Positions 41,552-52,210 of a stretch of DNA of 64,000 nucleotides are shown in pieces. The notes under the pieces were generated by a model. It was not told the origin of the DNA, did not search any database, and was given only the letters and a program-made list of their open reading frames with translations. The stretch covers positions 124,442,639-124,506,638 of the forward strand of contig OV884009.1 of NCBI GenBank assembly GCA_930367205.1. Reading direction: 5' to 3'. The first letter of the stretch is position 1. The number at the start of each line of letters is the position of its first letter. Both the position numbers and the translations under genes were made by a program. Source of the stretch: Acanthosoma haemorrhoidale. Its lineage: Eukaryota > Arthropoda > Insecta > Hemiptera > Acanthosomatidae.

Positions 41552-42665
41552 AGAAAAAGCCGCGGCTTGGGCGGGGTGTGATGACTAATAAGATATCAGC
41601 TGGCCACACCTCATATTGCGTCACAAGGATACACCCCCCTCTGTACGTCACAAGGACACACCCCCTGTACGTCACGAGGACACCCCCCCCCCCTGCGCTG
41701 TTGACAAATCTACAAATGCGCTGTTCGGGCCCTTAGGCAGTAAATAAGTTTTTATTAAACTTAATTTTTTTGTTTGAGAGGATTTTTTTTATGATCGTAA
41801 TTATTTTAAATTATAAATTTATTTTCTTTCCTTATCTGATTGTTTCGGCTGGAGACCATTAGTATGTAAATATTGTATACATCAACAGACAGAGGAAACA
41901 GTTCGAAGGATTATACAGCTCGAGGAAGTAAATAAACACGTCTTTGCGTATTAGAGGACAAAGCTTTAGGAGGCCTGAGCCTGTTTTAAGTCAGTGATGA
42001 AGATAACTCCATACCGGACGGTTCCCCTGCGAACACGAAGTCGCTGTTTCTACAACTGAACTTCTCGGCCTATCTGCCTTTATCTCTCCATGCACATCGC
42101 CGACCTGCGGTTGACTATCCGAAGATCACCGTCCTGCGGCTGCTATCCGAACATCCAGCGTATCGTGACTATAAACTTTTTCGTAATTTTTATACGTTAA
42201 TTATACTAACAATTATTTATACTAATATTCAGGCCTGGTTAAGTTGCTGATCAGTAATTTTTTTTTGTTTTGTTTTTTAATAAAATGAATTGTTATTTCT
42301 TTAATATTTTTGACTTTGTTTATTGTATATGCCTTATTGTTGGCAAGTTTGTGAGCTAGCCGACACAATCAAACCTCTAGCTTCTCAAGACGTAACCGGC
42401 GCAATTTTCTGGCGTTTGGGGACTTCTTAATTTTTAAGAGCCCTAGCGCAAACATGCGCAGTTGCCACATCTACCATCTATCGGTTCTTGACACACTCAA
42501 CACCTTATATCACCTCTCAAGGACGCCCCCCCTCGTCCTTAGACGACATCCCCTCGCCCTAGTAAGGATAATCAATGACCTCAAGGTCATAGGATAACGT
42601 GATACGACAACCTTCAAGGTCATCTCCTTCGTACTCGTGCTCAACCCGCCTTTATGTACTACTGT
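41552..42665 (-). repeat. Polinton right terminal inverted repeat, interrupted
   Basis: Mirrors the left repeat from AAAAAGCCGCGGCTTGGGCGG outward to CCCGCCTTTATGTACTACTGT. It is split at 41721/42455 by a 733-bp insertion. A short minisatellite of GTACGTCACAAGGACACACC-like units is longer here than in the left repeat. Confidence 0.85.
41722..42454. mobile_element. Probable solo LTR inside the Polinton terminal repeat
   Basis: Starts TGTTCGGGCC, ends GCGCAAACA, and is flanked by TGCGC on both sides (41717-41721, 42455-42459). Removing it and one TGCGC restores the sequence found in the left terminal repeat. TG...CA ends and a 5-bp duplication are LTR-retrotransposon marks. One oddity: CTGGCGTTTGGGGACTT near 42400 looks like a primer-binding region inside the insert, so it might instead be a truncated LTR element. 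No coding sequence. Confidence 0.7.
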
Positions 42666-42671
42666 AATGTA

Positions 42672-44139
42672 GTACTACTGTATAATGTAAGATTAATTTT
42701 GAATTCATAAAGACTAAGAAACATATTAACAGTTGAAGATGCAGTAACCTATAGCACTGGTCTTAAGTCAACAACTCTAACATTTGAGGAAACTGGAATT
42801 ATCATCTGTTCAAATTCATTTATTAATATTATTTACATATCAAAATTTATTTACATTAAATTGTTCTGCTATCTTACCTTTGTTGGAATTTAAGAAAACT
42901 TCAATATTAATTACAATCCATGAATGAAAATTTTTGCAAGATGGGAGATACTGGTAGAACTGCTTTGGAAATACTTATGGACAAAAATTCTGTCTGTGAG
43001 TATTTGTTTCTAATGCCCTGGAAAAAAAACAAAAATTGAATTTAAAAGAAAATACAAGTAATCAAATGAAATATATATACATACACAGTGTTTCATAAAC
43101 ATCATGCATATAAGTAAATGGCTTTATTTTATAAACTAAATTACATCATTCTTGTCATATTCTATTGTACAGACTTCGGCATATTGTTGTTTTTGTTTCT
43201 TATGCGTGGATCCATTTATGACTCTATTTACTAAATGCAGTTAAACAATCATTTATTTTATTTCATAATTATTTATTAACTTTTCTTAAAGATTACACTT
43301 TATTTTACATTGTCATTTTTTGTTTTTATGACATAATAGTTCTTTTGCCAGATATGAATTTGTCATCAGAACACTAATTAGAGGAGTTGTCTCAGGATAC
43401 AAGTGTTTCTAAAATATTTGAAGTAATTTGCAGTCCATGTTTTATATTAGGTTATATGTATACTAAATATAAAATATTGAGAAACTCAAATAGTCTTGGT
43501 ATGGTAAGTGAATAAGCATAAATAGACAATAAAAACGAAATATGAGTACAAACTAAGAGATCAAATTGCAAAAGATGCAGGAGTAGCATCAGGGATCTTC
43601 CCGATCCTTAGTCCTTCTTCATCATAACTAGGAAGGTCACAATTATGCTGGTGAATTGGGGATTCCCTGGGCTATAAATATATATATGTATATTTAACCT
43701 TAAATTCAGATTTCTTGATAGGATTCAATCCTTTTTTATTCATTTATCGTAATGAAGGGTAATCGCAAGGGTCTGCTAATGGGGGATGCCCAAAAAAATC
43801 CTAGGGTGAGGCGAGGTTGAGCCCGGGTAAACACAATATTTTAAGTATGGTAATTAAAACTATCAAATCATGTGTAATTGGACAATATCTTTGAATATTA
43901 TAATATTTAGAATAAATAATTTATAACGATTAATTAAAAAAATATATGGTAAAAATGTGAATCACCTTATATTTTGAATCAGGAGCTTCTATAATTAAGG
44001 TAGCTAATTTTTTTGCTATGATCAGGAAATCCTTAAGTTTGTAGGTTGAGTGATGTTCTAATGTTGGACTCCAAAAATCTGATCTGATATCATTAAGTTT
44101 TATACTAGAAAGATAAAAATAAATAAATCACAAAAAAAA
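42672..44139. other. AT-rich flank; contains the second copy of a repeated segment
   Basis: 42893-43075 resembles 25823-26012 (shared GAAAACTTCAATATTA, AATTTTTGCAAG and GAGTATTTGTTTCT-type blocks). No other signal is recognised in the rest. Confidence 0.4.
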
Positions 44140-44212
44140 TTATGCATGTACATGGAGTTATTTTTAGCTACAACCGATTTTTCTAATTTTTGCAGGGTGC
44201 TGATTTTGATGC
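44140..44212 (+). repeat. Inverted repeat, left arm
   Basis: Its reverse complement matches about 45424-45510: ATCAAAATCAGCACC, AAAATTAGAAAAATC, TAGCTnnAAATAACTC. A third, weaker copy lies at about 45650-45715. The arms are about 1.2 kb apart and may bound an old transposon or be scattered copies of a short repeat. Confidence 0.5.
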
Positions 44213-45423
44213 TTTGCTTAGTTTCTCGATTAGGGATTGAGATATTGTCAGTTATTATTGATTTTCTCAAAAATGGGATCAATGTCTTGGTTTTGAAATG
44301 TGCTGGTTTCGATTATTTAATTAGTTTTTTGATTGTGCATGTCATAATATGACATTTTAAACTATAACTAGTTTTTTCAATCTTGGGACGTATTTACAGG
44401 ATTTGCATGGTGGCGAATTTGTCCTTTCACTTATTTTTTCAAATTGGGAAAGGTTTTGGTGCTTGTTAAAAACTTTTCTTATTTATGCTTGTTTATCTTT
44501 TAGTTATTAAGTTATAGTGAATATCTTGTGTATGTGCTTGAAAGAAGAGTTGTACTCGCATGCTTGGGGAGAACCCCCTCTCTCGTGTACTTTCTTTTCT
44601 CTTTAGCCTCAGATACGGTACGAGTCTATTCTAGAACGTCTGGGAGAGAGCATCTCAGCATTAATGACCCTCCTTGCAATGACTCAGCTCAGTGGACCAC
44701 TTGATAGGTCAACTTTATCTTAGGAAATCAGTAGTCGGATGGACCAGTTTCTATCTCCAGGTAGGAAACAAAGCAAGCAACTGGTCAAGGATCTACAGAG
44801 GGAGATGAAGTTGAATATAATAGTATGTTATATACTATATACTTTGCTTCTTTGATCTTGCCAGTTAAGACATTAGATTTTAAGAGTTCATTTTATTTGG
44901 ACCCGTTGGTCATAGTTATAATTTTTTTTATAACTTGTCATTTTCATTATTTTTAATATTAGTTGTTCTCACCGAGTGGCTCATTAGATGATTCCCGCTA
45001 CATTGATAGGTGGCTTCCAGTTGGCAGACATGTCCTATCTTATCCGAAACAGCACCATAGCATAGCAGCCAGAGCTGAACAGCACACGGAGGGTGGTCAC
45101 ATCCAATTAATGAACTGTTTCTTGCCTGCTTACTTGACTTATCAATGGACCCACACTCTTGCCCACCAGCTACAGGTCATCAAATCAAAATAGATTGCGT
45201 TCTGAATTGTTTAAAAGATATGATTTATTATATTCAATGTTAGTCATGTGTAAATAACATTGATTGAGCTTTCGTATGTAGTATAAACTACGTTTATATA
45301 TAAGTGTATATTTGACAGTGCTGCTTATACTAATTAATATTTGCCAGTTTAATAACATATGAGGAATGATCAAAATTTTTATGATTACAGAATTTAACTA
45401 GTTTTTTTGTTTTTTTTTTCAAG
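44213..45423. other. Interval between inverted arms, unassigned open frames
   Basis: 44590-44830 and 44963-45193 are less AT-rich than their surroundings and follow acceptor-like TTCTCTTTAG and TTAATATTAG. The second is open for 76 codons with several His and a Trp/Tyr-rich centre. No family is recognised, and I do not treat them as genes. Confidence 0.3.
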
Positions 45424-45510
45424 AATCAAAATCAGCACCTTTCAATACTTTCCCAAAATTAGAAAAATCTGTAATAGCTCCAAATAACTCAATGCGCAGG
45501 CATGAGCAAA
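45424..45510 (-). repeat. Inverted repeat, right arm
   Basis: Reverse-complement partner of 44140-44212. Confidence 0.5.
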
Positions 45511-45715
45511 TGAAAAACTTACTAAACAATCAAAATTGATATCCAGATTGGAATAACCAAACTAAATATCTTGTTGCACATGGTCAACAACAGGAAAACT
45601 AGGTAAAGAATTGAAATTGCAACTCTTCGAAACCAATAAATCTATTCCAAGATTGGAAGAATCAGTAATAGCTAAGAATATCTCAATAGACATGTCCAAT
45701 AAGAAAAACTACGTA

Positions 45716-46675
45716 AAGAATGAAATTCGGCACTCATCCTAATATTTTATTTGCCAAATAAAAAGGTGTTTCGAATAATATACTATATATTTATATTAAA
45801 TTTTAAAGGTTTCAGTATATTTAATATTATGGAAACACCAAAATATACCTAATATAATAACTGCACCCATAATTAGCATTTTCTACAGTTCTAAGGAAGA
45901 CAACATTGTATAGTTATTTATTTTATACTCAATATAAAATGCAAAAAAGAAGAAACAAAAAAAAAGAAGATACATTCCTGCTTAAAGGTTGTAAGATTTT
46001 TCATGCTGTCTAGTGGGGTATTCCCAATCCTCCCCAGTCATTGAAAAGTTATGAAATTTGATAAAAACCATAAATGAAACACATAAAAATTTCAATTAAA
46101 AAAAATTAAAATACACTTAAAGTTTCATCTTAGCAAAGGTCTCAAGTTGTTTGATTTATAAAAGTTTTTAAATAGAAGTTGAAAAAGATCACTCTGAGAT
46201 TTAAATCAAATAATAAAACCTTTAAGTAAACACATTTGTTCACTTTTGTGAAAATATAATCATTTTATTAATCTAATTATTTTGCTAAGTATTCCTTTTT
46301 TACTTCTCTGACTTAAAACCGTAAAATTACTACAACACATATAATAAAAAATATCAAAGCACCAGAAAACCAGATTTTAAGCAGAAACTTTATAGTATTT
46401 TAGATAATGTAAAGAAACTTTCAAAACACAATAAGACCTTAATACAGGTAACTTAATATATGAAGCCATTTTCGTAACTGTGGGGAGTGAGTGCATTCTA
46501 TAATTTGAAACGGTGCTGCTTCCTTTCTTTATAATTAGAAATTTTCCTAGTAATCTTTACTCTCAGTTTCTTCATAGTTCACTACTCAATTTGTCAGGTA
46601 AACGGGTCAGAATACTGATTAAGTGCTAACAAAAAGTACACTTCTCTTTCTGTGTATGAAAAAAAGAAGAAACAT
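45716..46675. other. AT-rich stretch, nothing recognised
   Basis: No coding or repeat signal that I can support between the inverted repeats and the copia fragment. Confidence 0.5.
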
Positions 46676-46746
46676 TCAACACAACAGACCATTTACCATT
46701 GACAACAGCCCACCGAATTTACAAAATGTAAAATTACATTTTTGAT

Positions 46747-46946
46747 NNNNNNNNNNNNNNNNNNNNNNNNNNNNNNNNNNNNNNNNNNNNNNNNNNNNNN
46801 NNNNNNNNNNNNNNNNNNNNNNNNNNNNNNNNNNNNNNNNNNNNNNNNNNNNNNNNNNNNNNNNNNNNNNNNNNNNNNNNNNNNNNNNNNNNNNNNNNNN
46901 NNNNNNNNNNNNNNNNNNNNNNNNNNNNNNNNNNNNNNNNNNNNNN
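46747..46946. other. Assembly gap (200 N)
   Basis: Exactly 200 consecutive N, a conventional placeholder length, so the real distance is unknown. Frames drawn across it are meaningless. Confidence 0.99.
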
Positions 46947-47809
46947 GCCACAAACGATACGTCTCGAAGACTCCCAGATGTTTCTAGATCACTTGAGGCA
47001 ATAACGGATATATCCTCATCTTGTTGACAAACATTGCTGGTCACCTGACTTCTTCTGTTTTCATTCCAACGATTTTCATTGAAATTTCTCGATTGTTTTG
47101 AAAAATGTCTCTGCGGTGAAAAATTCTTATCATTCTTCCTGAAAGTATTATTTGACTTTTTAGGACAATTATATGACAAATGTCTACTATCACCACACTC
47201 ATAGCATTTCTTAATTTGACTAAATGCTTTGAATGATGTATCAGTTTCATCACTACCATTTTGTATGTGATTAATTTTTAGTTCAGCATCTAGTAATCGA
47301 GATTTAACAAAATCGAGAGTTAATTCGGTATCCATTGCTTCCAAAACAGTAACTACTTTTTCGTATTCGTTTGGGATTGTCAATAGTAGGTGACAAACGA
47401 GATCGTCTTGTTCGAGTTTAGAGCCCATTGACTCGAGGTCCCTCACGAGATTGTCAAATTTATTAAAATGTTCTTGTAGAGAAGTCGTACACTTTAAAAT
47501 TAAACGTTTTTTACGTACCAGTAGTTTTGATATAGCACTTTTTCTTTCAAAAATGTTGCTTAAAGCAGACATCATGTCGTTTGCCGTTCCACAACTTCTC
47601 ACGTATTCAATATGGCGATCGGTAATACAGTTGATAATAATGTTTTTGGCTTTCTTGTCCAATTCCTTGTTGCTGCTAGTGATTTTCACATCTTTATCCA
47701 GTACTGATTTTACACCTTTTTCATCTAATAACATTAACACTCTGAATTTCCAGTTGTGAAAATTATTGTCCGTCAACTGAGAATATGTTAACGTGTGTCC
47801 CGTAGCCAT
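46947..47809 (-). CDS. Copia Gag (partial at the gap)
   Basis: About 287 residues before the gap, open. It opens Met-Ala-Thr-Gly-His-Thr-Leu. The family pattern Phe-x-Asn-Trp-Lys-Phe-Arg-Val appears near residues 17-24. A Leu-x-x-His-Phe-Asn-Lys-Phe-Asp-x-Leu-Val-x-x-Leu segment appears near 111-126, and Leu-Leu-Leu-Thr-Ile-Pro-Asn-Glu-Tyr near 141-149. A zinc knuckle lies at Cys202-x2-Cys205-x4-His210-x4-Cys215, followed by an Asn/Arg-rich tail. Gag packages the RNA. In copia, Gag-Pol is normally one frame, and the gap falls where protease would begin. The start is 124 bases inside the LTR, a normal leader length. Confidence 0.8.
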
Positions 47810-47916
47810 GACTGTCTCTCACGTTAATTTTTCTTTTCCAACACAAAACACGTCACTATCCAAAAACAAACAACCGGTAAAATTCCCTTTACTCACACAA
47901 AGTACTTTTTGAACAT

Positions 47917-47932
47917 GACTGGGCCCATAACC
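47917..47932 (-). promoter_or_regulatory. Copia primer-binding site (initiator tRNA-Met half-molecule)
   Basis: Minus strand GGTTATGGGCCCAGTC, the internal initiator-Met tRNA complement used by Drosophila copia, directly next to the LTR end TTTCTACA. Confidence 0.85.
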
Positions 47933-48032
47933 TGTAGAAATATATTAGGATTACATAGATAAAACACAGACGCTAGGTTAACTCGTGTATTCCACCATAG
48001 TTGTTTTAGTTACAATGAGGCCATATGTTACA
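47933..48032 (-). repeat. Copia 5' LTR (outer end inferred)
   Basis: The inner end, TTTCTACA on the minus strand, is fixed by the primer site. The outer end is placed at TGTAACATATGG by the TG rule, giving 100 bp; with no second LTR in view, this could be wrong. Confidence 0.45.
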
Positions 48033-48779
48033 TATGTATATAATGATCTTGATGTAAGTACAAAGTAGAGGCCAATGCCACATCAATATTATTTTTTTAC
48101 AAAAATATATTATAACTGCTAGTGTGGAGTGGCAATGACGCATTCAAATCTGCAGCTAAATTAGAACCCTTTATTATAGGTGAAATTAGCATAATTGCCG
48201 GCGTGCATTGGCAAAGACGCCATCCTTTATATAGCTAAAGAATAAGGTTCAATATCGACAAAATAACCAATAATTGCTAGTGTGTGGTAGCAAAGACGCC
48301 CTACTATTTATAGCTGAAGAATAGGGTTTAATATCGAAAATATCACCAATAATTTCTAGTGTGTGTTGGAAAATACGCAATCCTATATATAGCTAAAGAA
48401 TAAGACTTCAATATCAACAATATCCCTAATAATTGCTAGTGTGTAGTAGCCAAGACGTCTGACTATATATAGCTAAAGAATAAGACTTCTATATCGTTAA
48501 ATTAACTAATATTTGCTAGTATGTGGTGGACAAGACGCATTCATATATGCAGCTAAATTAGAAGCCTTTATTATAGGTGAAATTAGCATAATTGCCAGCG
48601 TGCATTGGCAAAGACGCCATCCTATGTATAGCTAAAGAATAAGGTTCAATATTGACAAAATAACCAATAATTCCTAGTGTGTATTGGAAAATACGCAATC
48701 CTATATATAGCTAAAGAATTAGACTTCAATATTGACAATATCCTAAATAAATGCTAGTGTGTAGTGGCCAAGACGTCTA

Positions 48780-51700
48780 CCTATATATAGCTAAAAAATA
48801 AGATTTTAATATAGTAATATATATTATAACTGCTAGTGTAGAGGTGCAATGACGCATTTATATATGCAGCTAAATTAGAAGCCTTCATTATAGGTGAAAT
48901 TAGCATACTTGCCGGCGTGCATTGGCAAAGACGCCATCCTATATATAGCTAAAGAATAAGGTTCAATATCGACAAAATAACCAATAATTGCTAGTGTGTA
49001 TTGGAAAAGACGCATGCCTATATATAGCTAAAGAATAAGACTTCAATATCACCAATAATTGCTAGTGTGTAGTAGCCAAGACGTCTAGCTATATATAGGT
49101 ATAGAATAAAGGTAAATTCCGAATAAATCGCCAATAATTGGTAGTTTGTATTTGAAAAGACGCATGCTTATATATAGCTAAAGAATAAGGTTCAATATGG
49201 ACAATATCACCAATAATTGCTAGTGTGTTGTGGCAAAGACGTGTGCATATATATAGATAAAGAATAAGAATCAATATGGACAAAATCACCAATAATTGCT
49301 AGTGTGTGGTGGCCAAGACGCCCGCCTATATATAACTAAAAAATAAGATTTTAATGTAGTAATATATATTATAACTGCAAGTGTAGAGGTGCAATGACGC
49401 ATTCATATATGCAGCTAAATTAGAAGCCTTTATTATAAGTGCAATTAGCATAATTGCCGGCGTGCATTGGCAAAGACGCCATCCTATATATAGCTAAAGA
49501 ATAAGGTTCAATATCAACAAAATAACAAATAATTGTTAGTTTGTATTTAAAAATACGCAAGCCTATATATAGCTAAAGAATAAGACTTCAATATCGACAA
49601 TATCACCGATAATTGCTAGTGTGTTGTGGCAAAGACGTCTGCATATATATATAGCTAAACAATAAGGCTTTAATATAGTAATATATATTATAACTGCTAG
49701 TGTGTGGTGGCAAAGACGAATTCATATATATGCAGCTAAATTAGAAGCCTTCATTATAGGTGAAATTAGCATAATTGCCGGCGTGCATTGGCAATGACGC
49801 CATCCTATATATATAGCTAAAGAATAAGGTTCAATATCGACAAAATAACCAATAATTGCTAGTGTGCATTAACAAAGACGCCATCTTATATATAGCTACA
49901 GAATAAGGTTCAATATCGACCAAATCCCCAATAATTGCTAGTGTGTGGTGGCCAAGACGCCCGCCTATATATAGCTAAAAAATAAGACTTTAATATAGTA
50001 ATATATATTATTACTATTAGTGTGGAGTGGCATTGACGCATTCATATATGCAGCTAAATTAGAAGCCTTCAATATAGGTGAAATTAGCATAATTGCCGGC
50101 GTGCATTGGCAAAGACGCCATCCTATATATAGCTAAAGAATAAGGTCTAATATCAACAAAATAACAAATAATTGTTAGTGTGTATTGGAAAATACGCAAG
50201 CCTATATAAAGCTAAAGAATAAGAATTCAATATCGACAATATCACCTATAATTGCTAGTGTGTTGTGGCAAAGACGTCTGCATATATATATAGCTAAACA
50301 ATAAGGCTTTAATATAGTAATATATATTATAACTGCTAGTGTAGAGGTGCCATGACGCATTCATATATGCAGCTAAATTAGAAGCCTTCATTATAGGTGA
50401 AATTAGCATAATTGCCGGCGTGCATTGGCAAAGACGCCATCCTATATATATAGCTAAAGAATAAGGAATTAGAATACCAATAATTGCTAGTGTGTATTGG
50501 AAAATACGCAAGCCTATATATAGCTAAAGAATAAGACTTCAATATCGACAAAATCCCTAATAATTGCTAGTGTGTGGTGGCCAAGACGCCCGCCTATATA
50601 TAGCTAAAAAATAAGACTTTAATATAGTAATATATATTATAACTATTAGTGTGGAGTGGCATTGACGCATTCATTTATGCAGCTAAATAAGAAGCCTATG
50701 TTACAGGTAGAATTTACATAATTGCCGGCAAGCCTTGGCAAAGACACCATCCTATGTATAGCTAAAGAATAAGTCTTCATTATTGACAATATCACCAATA
50801 ATTGCTAGTGTGTTGTGGCAAAGACGTCTGCATATATATACCTAAAGAATAAGGCTTTAATATAGTAATATATATTATAATTGCTAATGTGGAGTGGCAA
50901 TTACGCATTTATCTATGCAGCTAAATTAGAAGACTTCATTAATGGTGACATTTTTATTTATTATTATTACTCTTTATTGGGCTATAATTAAAATCTGCCT
51001 TTTATGAGGCAATAAAAAGTTAAAAAAAACGCTCTCATTCATACCATATTTATAATTTATCATTCACTCGCTCAATAATACAATATTTACAGAAAGCCCA
51101 GAGACCTCCCAAAGCAACATGCGAAGAGAAAGCGGAGTCTTAAGAATTCACCCACGCTTCTTCGTCAGCCGCGTCACCGGATACTAGACAGTGGAAGCTG
51201 ATTAAAGGCCTAATAGTAAAATTAGCATAATTGCTGGCGGGCATTGGCAACGGCGCCATCCTATATATAGCTACAAAATAAGGTTCAATATCGACAAAAT
51301 AACCAATAATTGCTAGTGTGTATTGGAAAATACGCAAGCCTATATATAGCTAAAGAATAAGACTTCAATATCGACAATATCACCAATAATTGCTATTGTG
51401 ATGTGGCAAAGACGTCTGCATATATATAGCTAAAGAATAAGGCTTTAATATAGTAATACATATTATAACTGCTATTGTGGAGTGGCAATGACGTATTCAT
51501 ATATGCAGCTAAATAAAAAGTCTTTATTATAGGTGAAAATAGCATAATTGCAGGAGTGCATTGGCAAAGATGCCATCCTATATATAGCTAAAAAATAAGG
51601 TTCAATATTGACAAAATAACCAATAATTGCTAGTGTGTATTGAAAAATACGCAAGCCTATATATAGCTAAATAATAAGACTTCAATATCGACAAAATAAC

Positions 51701-52210
51701 CAATAATTGCTAGTGTGTATTGAAAATACGCCCACCTATATATTGCTAAAGAATAAGGCTTTAATATAGTAATACATATTATAACTGCTAGTGTGGAGTG
51801 GCAATGACGTATTCATATATGCAGCTAAATAAGAAGTCTTTATTATAGGTGAAAATAGCATAATTGCAGGAGTGCATTGGCAAAGATGCCATCCTATATA
51901 TAGCTAAAAAATAATGTTCAATGTCGACAAAATAACCAATAATTGCTATTGTGTGGTGGCAAAGACGAATTCATATTTGCAGCTAAATTAGAAGTCTTTA
52001 TTAGAAGTGAAATTAGCTTCATTGCCGGCGTGCATTGGCAAAGACAATCTCCTATATATAGGTTCAGAATAAAGTTAAATTTCGACAAAATAACCAATAA
52101 TTGCTAGTGTGTATTGGAAAATACGCAAGCCTATATATAGCTAAAGAATAAGACTTCAATATCGACAAAATCCCCAATAATTGCTAGTGTGTGGTGGCCA
52201 AGACGCCCAC
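48780..52210 (+). repeat. 3.43-kb large-scale duplication in the satellite, first copy
   Basis: Sequence from about 48.8 kb recurs 3430 bases downstream with near identity. For example, 49089-49292 equals 52519-52722 apart from rare changes, and 50242-50511 equals 53672-53941. The copy contains one jockey fragment. Its last third (51.36-52.2 kb) is rearranged by monomer gain and loss compared with the second copy. Confidence 0.85.
50950..51213 (-). mobile_element. Jockey 3' fragment inside the satellite (1)
   Basis: Reverse complement of the jockey 3' untranslated region: CTGCCTTTTATGAGGCAATA, CTCTGGGCT, GAGAAAGCGGAGTCTTAAGA, CAGCCGCGTCACCGGATACT. The A-tail side faces left and shows an ATT repeat. 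The flanking satellite phase is interrupted. Confidence 0.8.

Larger units (their letters stand above)
27510..42671. mobile_element. Maverick/Polinton, about 15.2 kb
   Basis: Inverted terminal repeats (about 365 bp at the left, about 376 bp at the right after removing an insertion) enclose the full set of Polinton hallmark genes. These are protein-primed family B DNA polymerase, retroviral-type integrase with chromodomain, FtsK/HerA-type packaging ATPase, adenovirus-type protease, double-jelly-roll capsid and penton-like protein. The hexamer AATGTA flanks both ends (27510-27515, 42666-42671), matching the 6-bp duplication known for this class. Polymerase, integrase, ATPase and major capsid are disrupted, so this copy is dead. 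It also carries two BIR-type genes. Confidence 0.95.
46676..48032 (-). mobile_element. Copia-type retrotransposon fragment
   Basis: On the minus strand the order is LTR, initiator-tRNA primer site, gag with zinc knuckle, an assembly gap, then about 70 bases of unclear origin. No protease, integrase or RT is present, so the copy is truncated or the remainder is lost in the 200-base gap of unknown true size. Confidence 0.8.

Noticed and set aside
46676..47809. A 377-codon frame running through the N block
   Set aside because: Codons across 46747-46946 are unknown, so continuity is artificial; only the gag part up to the gap is annotated.
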